Virus record (IMG/VR): IMGVR_UViG_3300047444_000903
Location: 1 to 44,822 of that record
Length of the DNA stretch: 44,822 nt
Reading direction: 5' to 3' (one strand)
DNA from: a virus
Part shown: one piece after another, positions 4,176 through 12,988 of the stretch
Numbering within the stretch: position 1 is the first letter of the stretch
Layout of the letters: each line of letters opens with the position of its first letter
Translations under genes and position numbers: made by a program
Notes under the pieces: model-generated
What the model saw: the letters and a program-made list of their open reading frames with translations, nothing else
Database searches by the model: none
Told to the model about the DNA's origin: nothing

Positions 4176-5123
4176 CTGTCTGACGTAGAGTTCCCCAAGA
4201 AGATCAGCTACTCGGGCTGGATGGAAGCTCGCAACCACTGCCAGTGGCGGTGGAAGCTCAACTCCATCGACAAGCTGTACCACAAGGTCTATGGGATCTA
4301 CATGGACTTCGGGACAGCCCTGCACGAGACCATCGAGCTCTGCCACGCTCGCAACCCCATCATCACCGACATCGAGATCGCCGTCTTCTACTTCAAGAAG
4401 AAGTTCGAGTGGCTGTTCTGGTCCAACGTCCTCAAGTACCAGGAGAAGGAACAGGTCCGTCTCTGGACCCCGACCCACGACGAGAACGGGAAGCCGAACA
4501 AGTCCGCCCTCCGCCCCGAGACCTTCCTGGAGGCCGGTGAGCGGGTCCTGAGACGGTTCCACGAGTGTGAGGAGCTGGCCACGGCCCAGGTGCTCTGGAA
4601 CGAGTACAAGCTCGAGGAGCCCATCGCCCGGACCGACGGTCTGGACATCAAGTTCAAGGGCTACATCGACATGGTGGTCAAGACCAAGTCGAAGCGCGGC
4701 GAGACCATCCTGTACATCATCGACTTCAAGACCGCGGGCTGGGGCTGGCCGATGGACAAGAAGACGGACCACGAGCTCCACTACCAGATCCTGCTCTACA
4801 AGCATTTCTTCTGCAAGAAGCACGGGCTGGATCCCGCCAACGTCCGTACCGCCTTCGTCCTCCTCCTCAGGGCTCCACGTCCCGTGTCCAGGGGATCGAA
4901 GGAGCTGGTGAAGCCGATCGAATTCCTCCCTATCTCAGCGGGTCCTGTCTCCGTCGGCAGGGCGGTGGAGTCTCTAAACAAGGACATCACCCAGCTGAAG
5001 AAGAGGTTCGACGCCGGCACCCTCATCAAGAACCACAAGAACTGCATCGACGACTGGAACGAACGTTGCCCATACCTGGGGACTGAGCACTGTGACGCCC
5101 CTGTGCCACCCCCGAAAGCCTAG
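4176..5123 (+). CDS. Cas4/RecB-like PD-(D/E)XK nuclease with Fe-S cysteines
   Basis: Nuclease of the RecB/Cas4 type. With the start used here, motif II Asp is in GYIDMV (D165), the DxK motif is IIDFK (D183, K185), and the QxxxY motif is Q204-Y208. One Cys near the N-terminus (C22) and three near the C-terminus (C290, C298, C306) match the four-Cys iron-sulfur arrangement of Cas4/AddB-type nucleases. I extended the start upstream of the ATG at 4221 because FPKKISYSGWMEARNHCQWRW is the family's usual N-terminus and GGGAGG at 4165-4170 is well placed for a CTG start at 4176; the ATG at 4221 has no ribosome site. It probably acts in DNA end processing or recombination. No CRISPR array or other cas gene is visible. 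Confidence 0.85.
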   Translation: MSDVEFPKKISYSGWMEARNHCQWRWKLNSIDKLYHKVYGIYMDFGTALHETIELCHARNPIITDIEIAVFYFKKKFEWLFWSNVLKYQEKEQVRLWTPTHDENGKPNKSALRPETFLEAGERVLRRFHECEELATAQVLWNEYKLEEPIARTDGLDIKFKGYIDMVVKTKSKRGETILYIIDFKTAGWGWPMDKKTDHELHYQILLYKHFFCKKHGLDPANVRTAFVLLLRAPRPVSRGSKELVKPIEFLPISAGPVSVGRAVESLNKDITQLKKRFDAGTLIKNHKNCIDDWNERCPYLGTEHCDAPVPPPKA

Positions 5124-5130
5124 GTAACAC

Positions 5131-6453
5131 ATGGCCGAGAAGCGCAAGATCCTCTTTCTCTCCGATCACCCCCTCGTTCCCTCGGGTGTCGGCACCCAGG
5201 CGAAGTACCTCATCGAGGGGCTGCTCGCCACCGGAAAGTACAAGTTCATCTGTCTCGGTGGCGCGATCAAGCACCCCGACATGAGACCGCAGAAGGTGGC
5301 TCCCGACAAGTTCGGGGACGACTGGATCATCTTCCCGGTCGAGGGCCACGGCGACAAGAACACGATCCGGCAGATGATCATGGCCGAACGTCCGGACGCG
5401 GTCTTCATCTTCACCGATCCACGCTTCTTTATGTGGCTCTGGGAGATCGAGGACGAGGTCCGCGCCGAGTGCCCGATCGTCTACTGGCACGTCTGGGACA
5501 ACGATCCGACCCCGAAGTTCAACAAGGTCCTGTACGAGTCGACCGACCACATTGTGGCCCTGTCGATGAAGACGAAGGGCCTCCTGGATGACATGGGGTA
5601 CGAGCGCTGCAGCTACATCCCCCACTCGGTCTCCATGGACAACTTCAAGCCTCTCGACGAGGAAGAGATCCAGAAGTTCAAGCGGGAGCATCTCGGTCCC
5701 CACGCGGACAAGAAGTTCATCCTCTTCTGGAACAACCGCAACGCCCGCCGGAAGCAGACCGGAGACGTGGTGGCCACCTTCGCCAAGTTCGCCGAGAAGG
5801 TGGGCAAGCAGAACGTCGCCCTCTTCATGCACACCAACGTGCACGATCCCGAAGGGCAGGACATCTCGGCGGTAGCCGAACGGTTCAACATCGACAACAA
5901 CCTCATCATCAGCGAGGCCCGAATCGAACCGGCCAAGCTGAACATGCTCCTCAACGTCTGCGACGCCACGATCAACATCGCCTCCAACGAGGGGTTCGGT
6001 CTGGGCACCCTGGAGTCTCTCTCCTCAGGGACCCCCATCATCGTCCACATGACAGGTGGTCTCCAGTACCAGATGGGCGACTGGTGGAAGGATCTCAAGG
6101 ACTTTCGTGACCAGGAGAAGCTCACGGCCCATGCCAAGAAGATGTACCGCGCCGGCAAGGGCAAGTGGTGGGGCAGCCCCGTCTTCACGGCCTCCCGCTC
6201 CTGCACGGGCAGCCAGCCGATCCCCTACATCTACGACGACAAGGTGAACCACGACGACGTGGTCTCCGGCCTCGTCCGGCTCTACGAGATGGGAAGGCAG
6301 AAGCGGAGGGCTCTCGGTCTCGAGGCTCGTCAGTGGGTCGCCGAGAACTTCGGCGAGCAAAAGATGATCGACGACTGGGACAAGGTCCTGGAAGGTCAGA
6401 TCAATATTTACAAGGGGCGCGGACGTCAGAACGTCCGCCTGGCCTCAGTCTAG
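5131..6453 (+). CDS. Glycosyltransferase, GT4-like (GT-B fold)
   Basis: A 440-residue GT-B enzyme. The N-terminal Rossmann half starts KILFLSDHPLVPSGVGTQ, with the glycine loop that contacts the acceptor. The C-terminal half has FILFWNNRNARRKQ and the E-x7-E nucleotide-sugar motif NEGFGLGTLES (E287, E295). These are hallmarks of the GT4 retaining family, which transfers sugars from nucleotide donors. No membrane segment, so cytoplasmic. It opens the sugar module, begins seven bases after the nuclease stop, and is followed by an epimerase. An insert rich in Lys/Trp (about 320-370) is not typical of small bacterial GT4 enzymes. Donor and acceptor are unknown. Confidence 0.88.
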   Translation: MAEKRKILFLSDHPLVPSGVGTQAKYLIEGLLATGKYKFICLGGAIKHPDMRPQKVAPDKFGDDWIIFPVEGHGDKNTIRQMIMAERPDAVFIFTDPRFFMWLWEIEDEVRAECPIVYWHVWDNDPTPKFNKVLYESTDHIVALSMKTKGLLDDMGYERCSYIPHSVSMDNFKPLDEEEIQKFKREHLGPHADKKFILFWNNRNARRKQTGDVVATFAKFAEKVGKQNVALFMHTNVHDPEGQDISAVAERFNIDNNLIISEARIEPAKLNMLLNVCDATINIASNEGFGLGTLESLSSGTPIIVHMTGGLQYQMGDWWKDLKDFRDQEKLTAHAKKMYRAGKGKWWGSPVFTASRSCTGSQPIPYIYDDKVNHDDVVSGLVRLYEMGRQKRRALGLEARQWVAENFGEQKMIDDWDKVLEGQINIYKGRGRQNVRLASV

Positions 6454-6461
6454 GAGAAGAC

Positions 6462-7400
6462 ATGCCGGTTGCAGTTCTCGGAGGAGCGGGTTTCATCGGG
6501 TCGCACCTGGTCGACGAGCTCCTGGTGCAGGGACACGAGGTCATGGTCCTCGACAACTTCTCGGAAGGGAAGATCGAGAACCTCTACCGTTGGAAAGACG
6601 AGCCCAGACTCGAGGTCGTCCGGGGAGACATCCGGGACTTCGACATGGTTCGGCGGGTGGTGGACCACAAGGACTGGGTGTTCCACCTGGCGGCCATGAG
6701 CCGGATCCAGCCGAGCATCACCGACCCCCTTCTGGCGTTCAGCCAGAACTGCATGGGGTCGGCCAACGTCCTCGAGGCCTGCCGTCAGGGCGGGGTCAAG
6801 CGGGTCGTCTACTCGGCCAGCTCCAGCTGCTACGGTCTGAAGAACAAGCCTCCCCTCAAGGAGACGATGCCTTCCGACTGCCTCAACCCCTACGCCCTGG
6901 GGAAGAAGTTCGGTGAGGACGTTTGTGAGGTCTACACCAAACTCTACGGGCTCTCCACTGTGGCCCTCCGCTACTTCAACGTCTACGGCCCCCGCCACCA
7001 GGAAGAGGGCTCGTACGCCACCGTCATCGCCATCTTCAGGAAGCAGCTGCGGGAAGGCCTGCCGCTGACGGTCGTGGGGACCGGCGAGAAGCGCCGGGAC
7101 TTCACCTTCGTCGGCGACGTGGTCCGGGCCAACATGCTGGCAGCCATGAACCGCAACGCGACCGGTGTGTTCAACATCGGGACCGGCGTGAACTACTCGA
7201 TCAACCAGGTAGCCGACATGGTCGGCGGCGAGAAGACCTACATCCCCGACCGTCCGGCCGAGGCGATGGTCACCCTGGCCGACAACAGCAAGGCCCGGGA
7301 CGTCCTGGGGTGGAAGCCCCAGCTCAGTCTGAAGCAGGGTCTGGAGGTCCTGGACCTCTACGAGAAGCGAAACCAACCCAGCATCATCCTGGCTCGCTGA
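6462..7400 (+). CDS. NAD-dependent nucleotide-sugar epimerase (extended SDR)
   Basis: A 312-residue extended short-chain dehydrogenase of the GalE/HldD/WbpP type. It has GGAGFIG for NAD binding (residues 7-13), DIRDF for adenine contact, SSSCYG with the catalytic Ser, YALGK with the catalytic Tyr/Lys pair (Y144, K148), and RYFNVYGPR. Length is normal. It epimerises or dehydrates a nucleotide sugar. UDP-glucose/galactose 4-epimerase is the nearest guess, but an ADP-heptose epimerase role is possible given the heptose genes downstream. The ATG at 6462 follows AGGAGAA; the open frame extends upstream to 6165, but that part lies inside the preceding gene and looks like noise. Confidence 0.88.
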   Translation: MPVAVLGGAGFIGSHLVDELLVQGHEVMVLDNFSEGKIENLYRWKDEPRLEVVRGDIRDFDMVRRVVDHKDWVFHLAAMSRIQPSITDPLLAFSQNCMGSANVLEACRQGGVKRVVYSASSSCYGLKNKPPLKETMPSDCLNPYALGKKFGEDVCEVYTKLYGLSTVALRYFNVYGPRHQEEGSYATVIAIFRKQLREGLPLTVVGTGEKRRDFTFVGDVVRANMLAAMNRNATGVFNIGTGVNYSINQVADMVGGEKTYIPDRPAEAMVTLADNSKARDVLGWKPQLSLKQGLEVLDLYEKRNQPSIILAR

Positions 7401-7410
7401 AAGGCATCCG

Positions 7411-10400
7411 ATGCTCAAGCTCCTCCTCCGCGCCCCGGTCCTCACGGCCTCGGGCTACGGTGTCCACTCCCGACAGGTACTCAAGGCCCTCCTGGCCTGC
7501 GGGGAGTACGACGTCAGTGTGATGGCCTGCAACTGGGGCAACACCTCGTATATCCTCGACCAGACCCCGTTCTTCGCCAAGATCAAGGACCTCATCGTCA
7601 AGTACGAGATGGAGAAGGCCCAGGGGAACACGCAGTACGACGTGTCCGTCCAGGTCACCATCCCGAACGAGTTCGAGAAGATGGCCCGGGTGAACATCGG
7701 CATCACGGCCGGCATCGAGGTCGACCGCGTCTCCCCGGAGTGGATCAAGAAGATCAACGAGAAGATCGACCTCATCGTCGTCCCCTCGGAGCATTCCAAG
7801 AACACCATGCTCAACGTGGGGTACAACACCCCCGAAGGACAGCTCAGGGTCACCAAGCCCCTGGCGGTCTGCCACGAGGGCGTGGACGTCCGGTACTACA
7901 ACACGGATCCCGTCCCCGAGGACGTCCGGAAGTTCGAGCTCGACGCACCCTTCAACTACCTCTTCGTGGGGCTGGGGCTGGACAAGCCGCTGGGCGAGGA
8001 CCGGAAGAACCTCGGCAACCTCGTCAAGTGGTTCTGCGAGCGCTTCAAGGATGACCCGAATGTGGGTCTGGTCCTGAAGGCGGGCATCGTCAACGGGTCC
8101 CTCATGGACTACGACACGATGGTCCACCGGCTCAAGGAGATCAAGAAGCTGGTCGGATGCGAGAAGTTCCCCCGCATCCAGCTCATCCACGGACGTCTGA
8201 GTGATGCCGAGATGGCGGGCCTGTATAAGCATCCCCAGGTCAAGGCGCTGGTGTCCCTGACCCACGGAGAGGGCTTCGGATTGCCGCTCCTGGAGGCCGC
8301 CGCCTGCGGCCTGCCGGTCGTGGCCACCGCCTGGTCGGGTCACCTGGACTTCCTCCAGATCGACGGACGGAAGAAGTTCGTTCCCCTGGAGTACGAGCTC
8401 AAGGAGATCCCCGAGTCCTGCATCTGGAACGGCGTCATGGAGAAGGGGAGCCAGTGGGCCAACCCCAAGGAAGACGACGTAAAGCTGAAGCTGAAGAAGC
8501 TGACCCTCAGCTACGAGAAGCCGAAGGAGTGGGCGGCCGAACTGGCCAAGCACGTGGCCGAGAACTTCTCCGAGCAGAAGACCGGCTACACGCTCTACCA
8601 GTCCATCGGGGAGTTCCTGAAGCTCCACACCGCCCAGAACCCCCGCTCGGAGGCGGAGGCGGTCGCTCTCCTCAAGAAGCGCTTCTCGGGGGACGGGAAG
8701 AAGACCCTCCTCTACACGATGCCCATGTCGGCCGGGGACGTCTACATCTCCACGGCGGTCGTGAACTCCCTCCGGAAGAAGTTCCCGGAACACAAGATCT
8801 TCTTCGCCACGAACGAGCAGTACGCCTCGATCATCCGGGACAACCCGGACATCGACCAGGGCGTCCAGTTCGAGGGCTGGATGCAGAACGTCCCGCTCTG
8901 CGAGCAGGTCTTCGACGACGTCTTCACACCCAACCTGGCCATCCAGACCACGGCGGCCAACTGGGTCAAGCGTGGCAAGGGACGCCTCCTCGGAAACGAG
9001 ATGGCGCACCTCTGCGACGTGGAGTTCGGAGAGTACCGGATCGCCCTGGACAAGGTCGACGGGCTCCCCGAGGAGTACATCGTCCTCAACCCCGGATCGG
9101 GTAAGGGACAGTGGGAGGCACGGAACTACCTGCACTGGCAGGAGGTCATCAGCAACCTGCGGGCCATGACGGGACTTCCGGTCGTCCAGGTCGGAATGCC
9201 GGACGATCCGGAGTACAAGGACGTCGTCGACTTCCGTGGCAAGACCAGCTACAACCAGCTGGCCTCCGTGGTCAAGGGCGCCAAGCTCCTCCTCAGCATC
9301 GACTCGGTCACGTCCCACCTGGCGGACGGTCTGGACGTTCCACAGGTCTCCCTCTACGGGAGCTCCTACGCCACGTCCACGGGTCCGGTCAACAAGAAGA
9401 AGCTGGCCGTCCTGCTGGACACGCCGGACCGCTATTCCTGCGACCGGGCCTGCTACAAGTACACCTGCTCGGTGGACAAGGACCATCCCTGCGTCAACGA
9501 GATCTCTCCGAAGAAGGTCGTGGAGGAGACTCTTCGCGTCATCGCGATGCACTCCAACTCCTCGGTCATCATGGAGAAGATGACGGACTACAAGGAGTAC
9601 CGCCCGACCATCAGCGGCTACACCCACATCCTGAACCCCAGCAAGCAGGGGTACCCGTGGAAGGAGTCCATCCAGTCCATGCTCGGCTTCTGCGACCAGG
9701 TGGTCGTGGTGGACGGTGGATCCCAGGACGAGACCCTGGAGAAGCTCCAGGCCTGGGCGAAGGAAGAGCCGCGGCTCGAGGTCTCGGTCCGCCCGTGGGA
9801 CTGGGAAGAGCCGGGAATGGACGGACAGCAGAAGGCGTTCGGTCGGGCCCTCTGCACCGGGGACTTCCTCTGGCAGCAGGACTGCGACGAGGTCGTCCAC
9901 GAGGAAGACTACGACAAGGTCAGGGCGCTCGTCAAGCGCTTCCCGAAGGAAGTCAGCCTGGTCCACCTTCCGGTGGTGGAGCTCTGGGGCGACAGCAAGC
10001 ACTGTCGCACGGACCGTCACACCTGGAAGTGGCGCCTCAGCCGGAACGTCTTCAACATCACCCACGGCATCTTCAAGGACGCTCGGGTGGTGGACGAGAA
10101 GACCGGCAAGACCTTCGCCCGGAAGGGCATGTCGGACGGTTGCGAGTACATCGACATGATGAACTACGACTTCGTCCCGCACATCGGCTTCTACGACAAG
10201 GGTATGGAGATGCTCCGTCGTTCCAACCCGGAGGCCTTTGGCGAGAAGATGAACCAGATCTATGGAGAGCTCCCGTCAGTCTACCACTACTCGTGGGCGG
10301 ACATCCCCCGCAAGATCCGGAACTTCCGGGACTTCTGGGACAAGTGCTGGAGCAACCTCTACAACGATCCGGCGCCGCAGCCCCGCTTTCCCGAGGTGAA

Positions 10401-10536
10401 GACCGAGGAAGACGTCCTGAAGAAGGCGGCCGAGATGAAGGCCCAGGGCGGCGAGCACCAGAAGGCGCCGGTCTTCGAGCTGAAGCGTTCAAATCCTGCC
10501 GTGATGAAAGAGTGGATCGCCAGGATGGAAGTGTGA
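7411..10536 (+). CDS. Three-domain glycosyltransferase fusion (GT4-GT9-GT2)
   Basis: A 1041-residue protein with three catalytic domains. Residues 1-405 are a GT4-like GT-B domain with GEGFGLPLLE (E287, E295). Residues 429-713 are a GT9 heptosyltransferase-type domain: LLYTMPMSAGDVYISTAVV, LNPGSGKGQWEARNY (about 558) and SIDSVTSHLADGL (about 629). Residues 728-1041 are a GT2-type GT-A domain with VVVVDGGSQDETLEKL and a DxD-like QQDCDEV (about 821). It probably assembles consecutive linkages of one glycan in the cytoplasm. I see no break or frameshift across 3.1 kb. Its TGA is followed at once by a TATAAT box upstream of the next gene. Such a triple fusion is unusual. Confidence 0.88.
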   Translation: MLKLLLRAPVLTASGYGVHSRQVLKALLACGEYDVSVMACNWGNTSYILDQTPFFAKIKDLIVKYEMEKAQGNTQYDVSVQVTIPNEFEKMARVNIGITAGIEVDRVSPEWIKKINEKIDLIVVPSEHSKNTMLNVGYNTPEGQLRVTKPLAVCHEGVDVRYYNTDPVPEDVRKFELDAPFNYLFVGLGLDKPLGEDRKNLGNLVKWFCERFKDDPNVGLVLKAGIVNGSLMDYDTMVHRLKEIKKLVGCEKFPRIQLIHGRLSDAEMAGLYKHPQVKALVSLTHGEGFGLPLLEAAACGLPVVATAWSGHLDFLQIDGRKKFVPLEYELKEIPESCIWNGVMEKGSQWANPKEDDVKLKLKKLTLSYEKPKEWAAELAKHVAENFSEQKTGYTLYQSIGEFLKLHTAQNPRSEAEAVALLKKRFSGDGKKTLLYTMPMSAGDVYISTAVVNSLRKKFPEHKIFFATNEQYASIIRDNPDIDQGVQFEGWMQNVPLCEQVFDDVFTPNLAIQTTAANWVKRGKGRLLGNEMAHLCDVEFGEYRIALDKVDGLPEEYIVLNPGSGKGQWEARNYLHWQEVISNLRAMTGLPVVQVGMPDDPEYKDVVDFRGKTSYNQLASVVKGAKLLLSIDSVTSHLADGLDVPQVSLYGSSYATSTGPVNKKKLAVLLDTPDRYSCDRACYKYTCSVDKDHPCVNEISPKKVVEETLRVIAMHSNSSVIMEKMTDYKEYRPTISGYTHILNPSKQGYPWKESIQSMLGFCDQVVVVDGGSQDETLEKLQAWAKEEPRLEVSVRPWDWEEPGMDGQQKAFGRALCTGDFLWQQDCDEVVHEEDYDKVRALVKRFPKEVSLVHLPVVELWGDSKHCRTDRHTWKWRLSRNVFNITHGIFKDARVVDEKTGKTFARKGMSDGCEYIDMMNYDFVPHIGFYDKGMEMLRRSNPEAFGEKMNQIYGELPSVYHYSWADIPRKIRNFRDFWDKCWSNLYNDPAPQPRFPEVKTEEDVLKKAAEMKAQGGEHQKAPVFELKRSNPAVMKEWIARMEV

Positions 10537-10542
10537 TATAAT
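10537..10542 (+). promoter_or_regulatory. Extended -10-like box TGTGATATAAT
   Basis: TATAAT at 10537-10542 directly follows the TGA stop of the triple glycosyltransferase, preceded by TGTGA as in an extended -10 element. No clear -35 box is present. The next ATG is at 10552, so a transcript started here would have almost no leader. Similar boxes occur at 12972 and 24548. Confidence 0.4.
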
Positions 10543-10551
10543 AGTTAGTGT

Positions 10552-11316
10552 ATGGCCCTCATCGCGGACATCTTCGTCACCCACAAGCCCGGTCGGACGG
10601 ACCTCCTCGAAAAGTGCCTGAAGGCCATCGCTGAGAACACTGAGCGAGACCAGTACCGCCTCCACCTCGTCGTCGACGGTTCTTCCGTCGCCCCGCTCCT
10701 CCGGACCCTCCCCGACCACACCCTGATCCACACCGAGAACCTGGGGCTGGGTCCATCCATCAACCAGGCCTTGGCCCACATCAACGCCCTGAACGAGTGG
10801 TACGCCCACCCGACCCACGGCGACAAGGCTCAGGTGGCGGCGTTCGTCTGCTACATCCAAGACGATGTGCTGGTCACCAAGGGCTGGCTCCCGAAGATGG
10901 CCAAGTTCTTCCTCCTCTTCGAGAAGCAGTACAAGCTCGGCTTCGCCTCCGGGATCGAGTCCATCGAGCACGTCGTCCGGAAAGACATCGGGAACGGCAT
11001 GATCCTCAAGGACTGGATCCGGGCGGCCAACATGTTCGCCCGTAGAGAATACTGGATGAGCATGTTCCCGATCCCCCGACTCGACTGGGAGACCAGCCGA
11101 GTGCGGGCCAAGCCCAACGACGGCATGGGATCGGGAGTCGACTGGTGGTTCATCCGCAATCACCCAAACTCTGTCTGCAAGACTGGGCGCACCAACCTGG
11201 TGTTTCCTGGTATGATGGTGCACGCAGGCTACGACAAGAGCACTTGGCTCCAGAACGGACGTGAGATGCCCGAGTCAGACTCGGACAAGCTCAACGTCAG
11301 AAGGGAACTCGGATGA
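10552..11316 (+). CDS. GT2-like glycosyltransferase (GT-A fold)
   Basis: A 254-residue GT-A type transferase. The N-terminus IADIFVTHKPGRTDLLEKCL is the usual first beta-strand and helix of GT2 enzymes. LHLVVDGSS and HTENLGLGPSINQAL are the typical donor-site segment. YIQDDVL (D104, D105) is the metal-binding DxD equivalent. A C-terminal acceptor region contains W and H residues (VDWWFIRNHP, MMVHAGYDKSTW). Soluble. No Shine-Dalgarno sequence stands out, but a TATAAT box lies just upstream. It overlaps the next gene by four bases (ATGA), indicating coupled translation. The sugar is unknown. Confidence 0.82.
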   Translation: MALIADIFVTHKPGRTDLLEKCLKAIAENTERDQYRLHLVVDGSSVAPLLRTLPDHTLIHTENLGLGPSINQALAHINALNEWYAHPTHGDKAQVAAFVCYIQDDVLVTKGWLPKMAKFFLLFEKQYKLGFASGIESIEHVVRKDIGNGMILKDWIRAANMFARREYWMSMFPIPRLDWETSRVRAKPNDGMGSGVDWWFIRNHPNSVCKTGRTNLVFPGMMVHAGYDKSTWLQNGREMPESDSDKLNVRRELG

Positions 11317-12332
11317 ACGTAATCCTCGTGTCCTACACCCAGATCGGCGCCGGTGGTGGCGTTCCTCGTTTCAACCGCGACCTCATGTATGCTCTTCCCA
11401 AAAGTAAGCACTACTCCTGGTTCGACATGCTGAAGGAGCTCCGTCGACCGGACGCCAACATCCATGAGTGGGACAAGGCACGTGCCCTCAACGGCTGGCT
11501 CAAGGCCACCAAGCGGATCAAGCCGGACGACATCGTTATCGCCGACGGCTTCTGGGGTCTGGGCCTGGAGGACCACAAGAACGTGGTCAGCGTGGCCCAC
11601 GGCAACTGGAGCCACACCACGGCAGACGACGTGGCAAACGGAGTCGCGCCGGAGTTCCCGCTGCATGCCGCCGTCCAACTGGACTATCGGAAGAAGATGG
11701 TCGAGCGTGGCGGAAAGATCGTGGCCGTGTCCGACTTCATCGCCAACCAGTGCAAGCTCCAGTGGGGCTTCGACTTCCCGGTCATCAACAACGGGATCGA
11801 TATGAAGAGGTTTGTCCCCACGACGGACCGGAAGAAGCGTGACCGTCCCATCATCATCCACGGGACCACGACGGCCAACAAGGGCTCATCTCACATCGAG
11901 TACCTCGGTCGGAACATCGACGCGACCATCCTCCTCCTGGACGAGGCACCGGCCTACTTCGGGCTGCCCAAGTATCCGGCCCTCTCCCAGGCCGACCTGG
12001 TCGTCCACCCTTCAGCCCACGAGGGGAACAGCTACTTCGTCCTGGAGACGCTGGCCTCGGGAGTTCCCATCGTCAGCTACAACGTGGGCCTGATGTACCA
12101 GGCTCTCGAGGAAGGGCTCCAGGGAGACTTCGGACGCATCCTCGACCGCAAGGGCTACGACAAGGAATACACCCTCAACGGGACCCGCTCCTGCCTGGAG
12201 CACGTCATCCTCGGTCCGACCATGGGGGAGAAGGCCAGGGAGTTCGCTGCTCGCTTCTCGGTGGAAGTCTTCCGCCAGAACTGGCTGAACTACCTGACGC
12301 AGGAGTTCGGCTATGACCCTCTTTCGGGTTGA
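11313..12332 (+). CDS. Glycosyltransferase, GT4-like
   Basis: A 339-residue GT-B enzyme. N-terminal MNVILVSYTQIGAGGGVPRF is the glycine-rich acceptor loop. NNGIDMKRF is the linker motif seen before the second Rossmann domain, and HEGNSYFVLE (E237, E245) is the E-x7-E donor motif. Length is slightly short for the family. It shares four bases with the gene before and 20 with the gene after, so the three are probably made from one transcript in matched amounts. Donor and acceptor unknown. Confidence 0.85.
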   Translation: MNVILVSYTQIGAGGGVPRFNRDLMYALPKSKHYSWFDMLKELRRPDANIHEWDKARALNGWLKATKRIKPDDIVIADGFWGLGLEDHKNVVSVAHGNWSHTTADDVANGVAPEFPLHAAVQLDYRKKMVERGGKIVAVSDFIANQCKLQWGFDFPVINNGIDMKRFVPTTDRKKRDRPIIIHGTTTANKGSSHIEYLGRNIDATILLLDEAPAYFGLPKYPALSQADLVVHPSAHEGNSYFVLETLASGVPIVSYNVGLMYQALEEGLQGDFGRILDRKGYDKEYTLNGTRSCLEHVILGPTMGEKAREFAARFSVEVFRQNWLNYLTQEFGYDPLSG

Positions 12333-12981
12333 TGACTTCCCGGGCACCAAGCCCAACGAGTTCTACCGGCACAACCTGGAGACCTTCAAGGAGTTCCACC
12401 AGGTCATGTCGAAGTACAGCCTGAGCTACGACCTGGGAGTCATCCCGGTCTACAGTTCAGACGAGGCTCTCCGGTGGCTCGGCCAACAGCCGAACATCCG
12501 GGTGGCCATGCACGGCGTGAACCACGACGAGCGCTTCCCGAACGAGTTCAGGGACCACCAGACCGAGGCGGAGGTGTACGCCATCCTCCGCAACGAGAAG
12601 GCCATCCTGGAGGAGGAGACGGGGAAGCCGGTGCACGCCTACATCCCGCCGCACAATGTCATCGACCGAAAGACGGTGAATGCCCTCCTCAAGGCGGGGT
12701 TCACGATGCTCCACTCGGGACCGGGGACGGACTTCGACGTGGCCATGTACGCCTGCGAGAACGGGCTGCAGACGTTCCCCAGCTTCCCTCCCTACTATGG
12801 CAGGTCGGACGAGATGATGGCCGGAGGGTCGGTCAACGCCATCATCTCGGAATCTAAAGCACGTGAAAACCCATATAATTCACATGGTCCGCTCGTGATC
12901 GGTCTCCACTGGACGTGGGAAAAAAATATCGGCTTCGAGCACTTGGACCTGTTCCTTTCCAAAATCTGTGGTATAATGTAG
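12313..12981 (+). CDS. Polysaccharide deacetylase-like (NodB fold)
   Basis: A 222-residue enzyme related to CE4/NodB carbohydrate deacetylases. FRVDDFPG (D7, D8) supplies the catalytic base and metal Asp. MHGVNH (H67, H71) is the zinc-binding H-x3-H. YIPPHNV corresponds to the motif-3 Arg/Pro-type loop, and LHSGPG and LHWTW are later motifs. It would remove N-acetyl groups from a sugar chain, suggesting that the phage glycan contains or targets N-acetyl sugars. There is no secretion signal, so it acts in the cytoplasm, perhaps on a precursor. It overlaps the preceding gene by 20 bases, and its last codons contain TATAAT (12972-12977). Confidence 0.8.
   Translation: MTLFRVDDFPGTKPNEFYRHNLETFKEFHQVMSKYSLSYDLGVIPVYSSDEALRWLGQQPNIRVAMHGVNHDERFPNEFRDHQTEAEVYAILRNEKAILEEETGKPVHAYIPPHNVIDRKTVNALLKAGFTMLHSGPGTDFDVAMYACENGLQTFPSFPPYYGRSDEMMAGGSVNAIISESKARENPYNSHGPLVIGLHWTWEKNIGFEHLDLFLSKICGIM
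12972..12977 (+). promoter_or_regulatory. -10-like box TATAAT
   Basis: CTGTGGTATAATGTAG at the very end of the deacetylase gene, 11 bases before the ATG at 12989. TTGGAC lies at 12943-12948, but 23 bases upstream is too far for a standard sigma-70 promoter. Same context as the boxes at 10537 and 24548. Confidence 0.35.
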
Positions 12982-12988
12982 GGGACAC

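Noticed and set aside
4176-5123. Evidence for a CRISPR-Cas system from the Cas4-like nuclease
   Set aside because: No direct-repeat array with spacers and no cas1 or cas2 in the window. Cas4-like nucleases are common in phages without CRISPR.
6165-6461. Longer N-terminus for the epimerase, as the open frame allows
   Set aside because: The extra stretch overlaps the glycosyltransferase gene in another frame and has no domain features. The ATG at 6462 has an AGGAGAA site and gives the standard Rossmann start.
7384-10182. 932-codon open frame on the minus strand
   Set aside because: It is antisense to the triple glycosyltransferase, whose motifs are clear. Long antisense frames are expected in DNA with strong G/C third positions; the translation is Leu/Val/Asp/Gly/Arg-rich without domain motifs.
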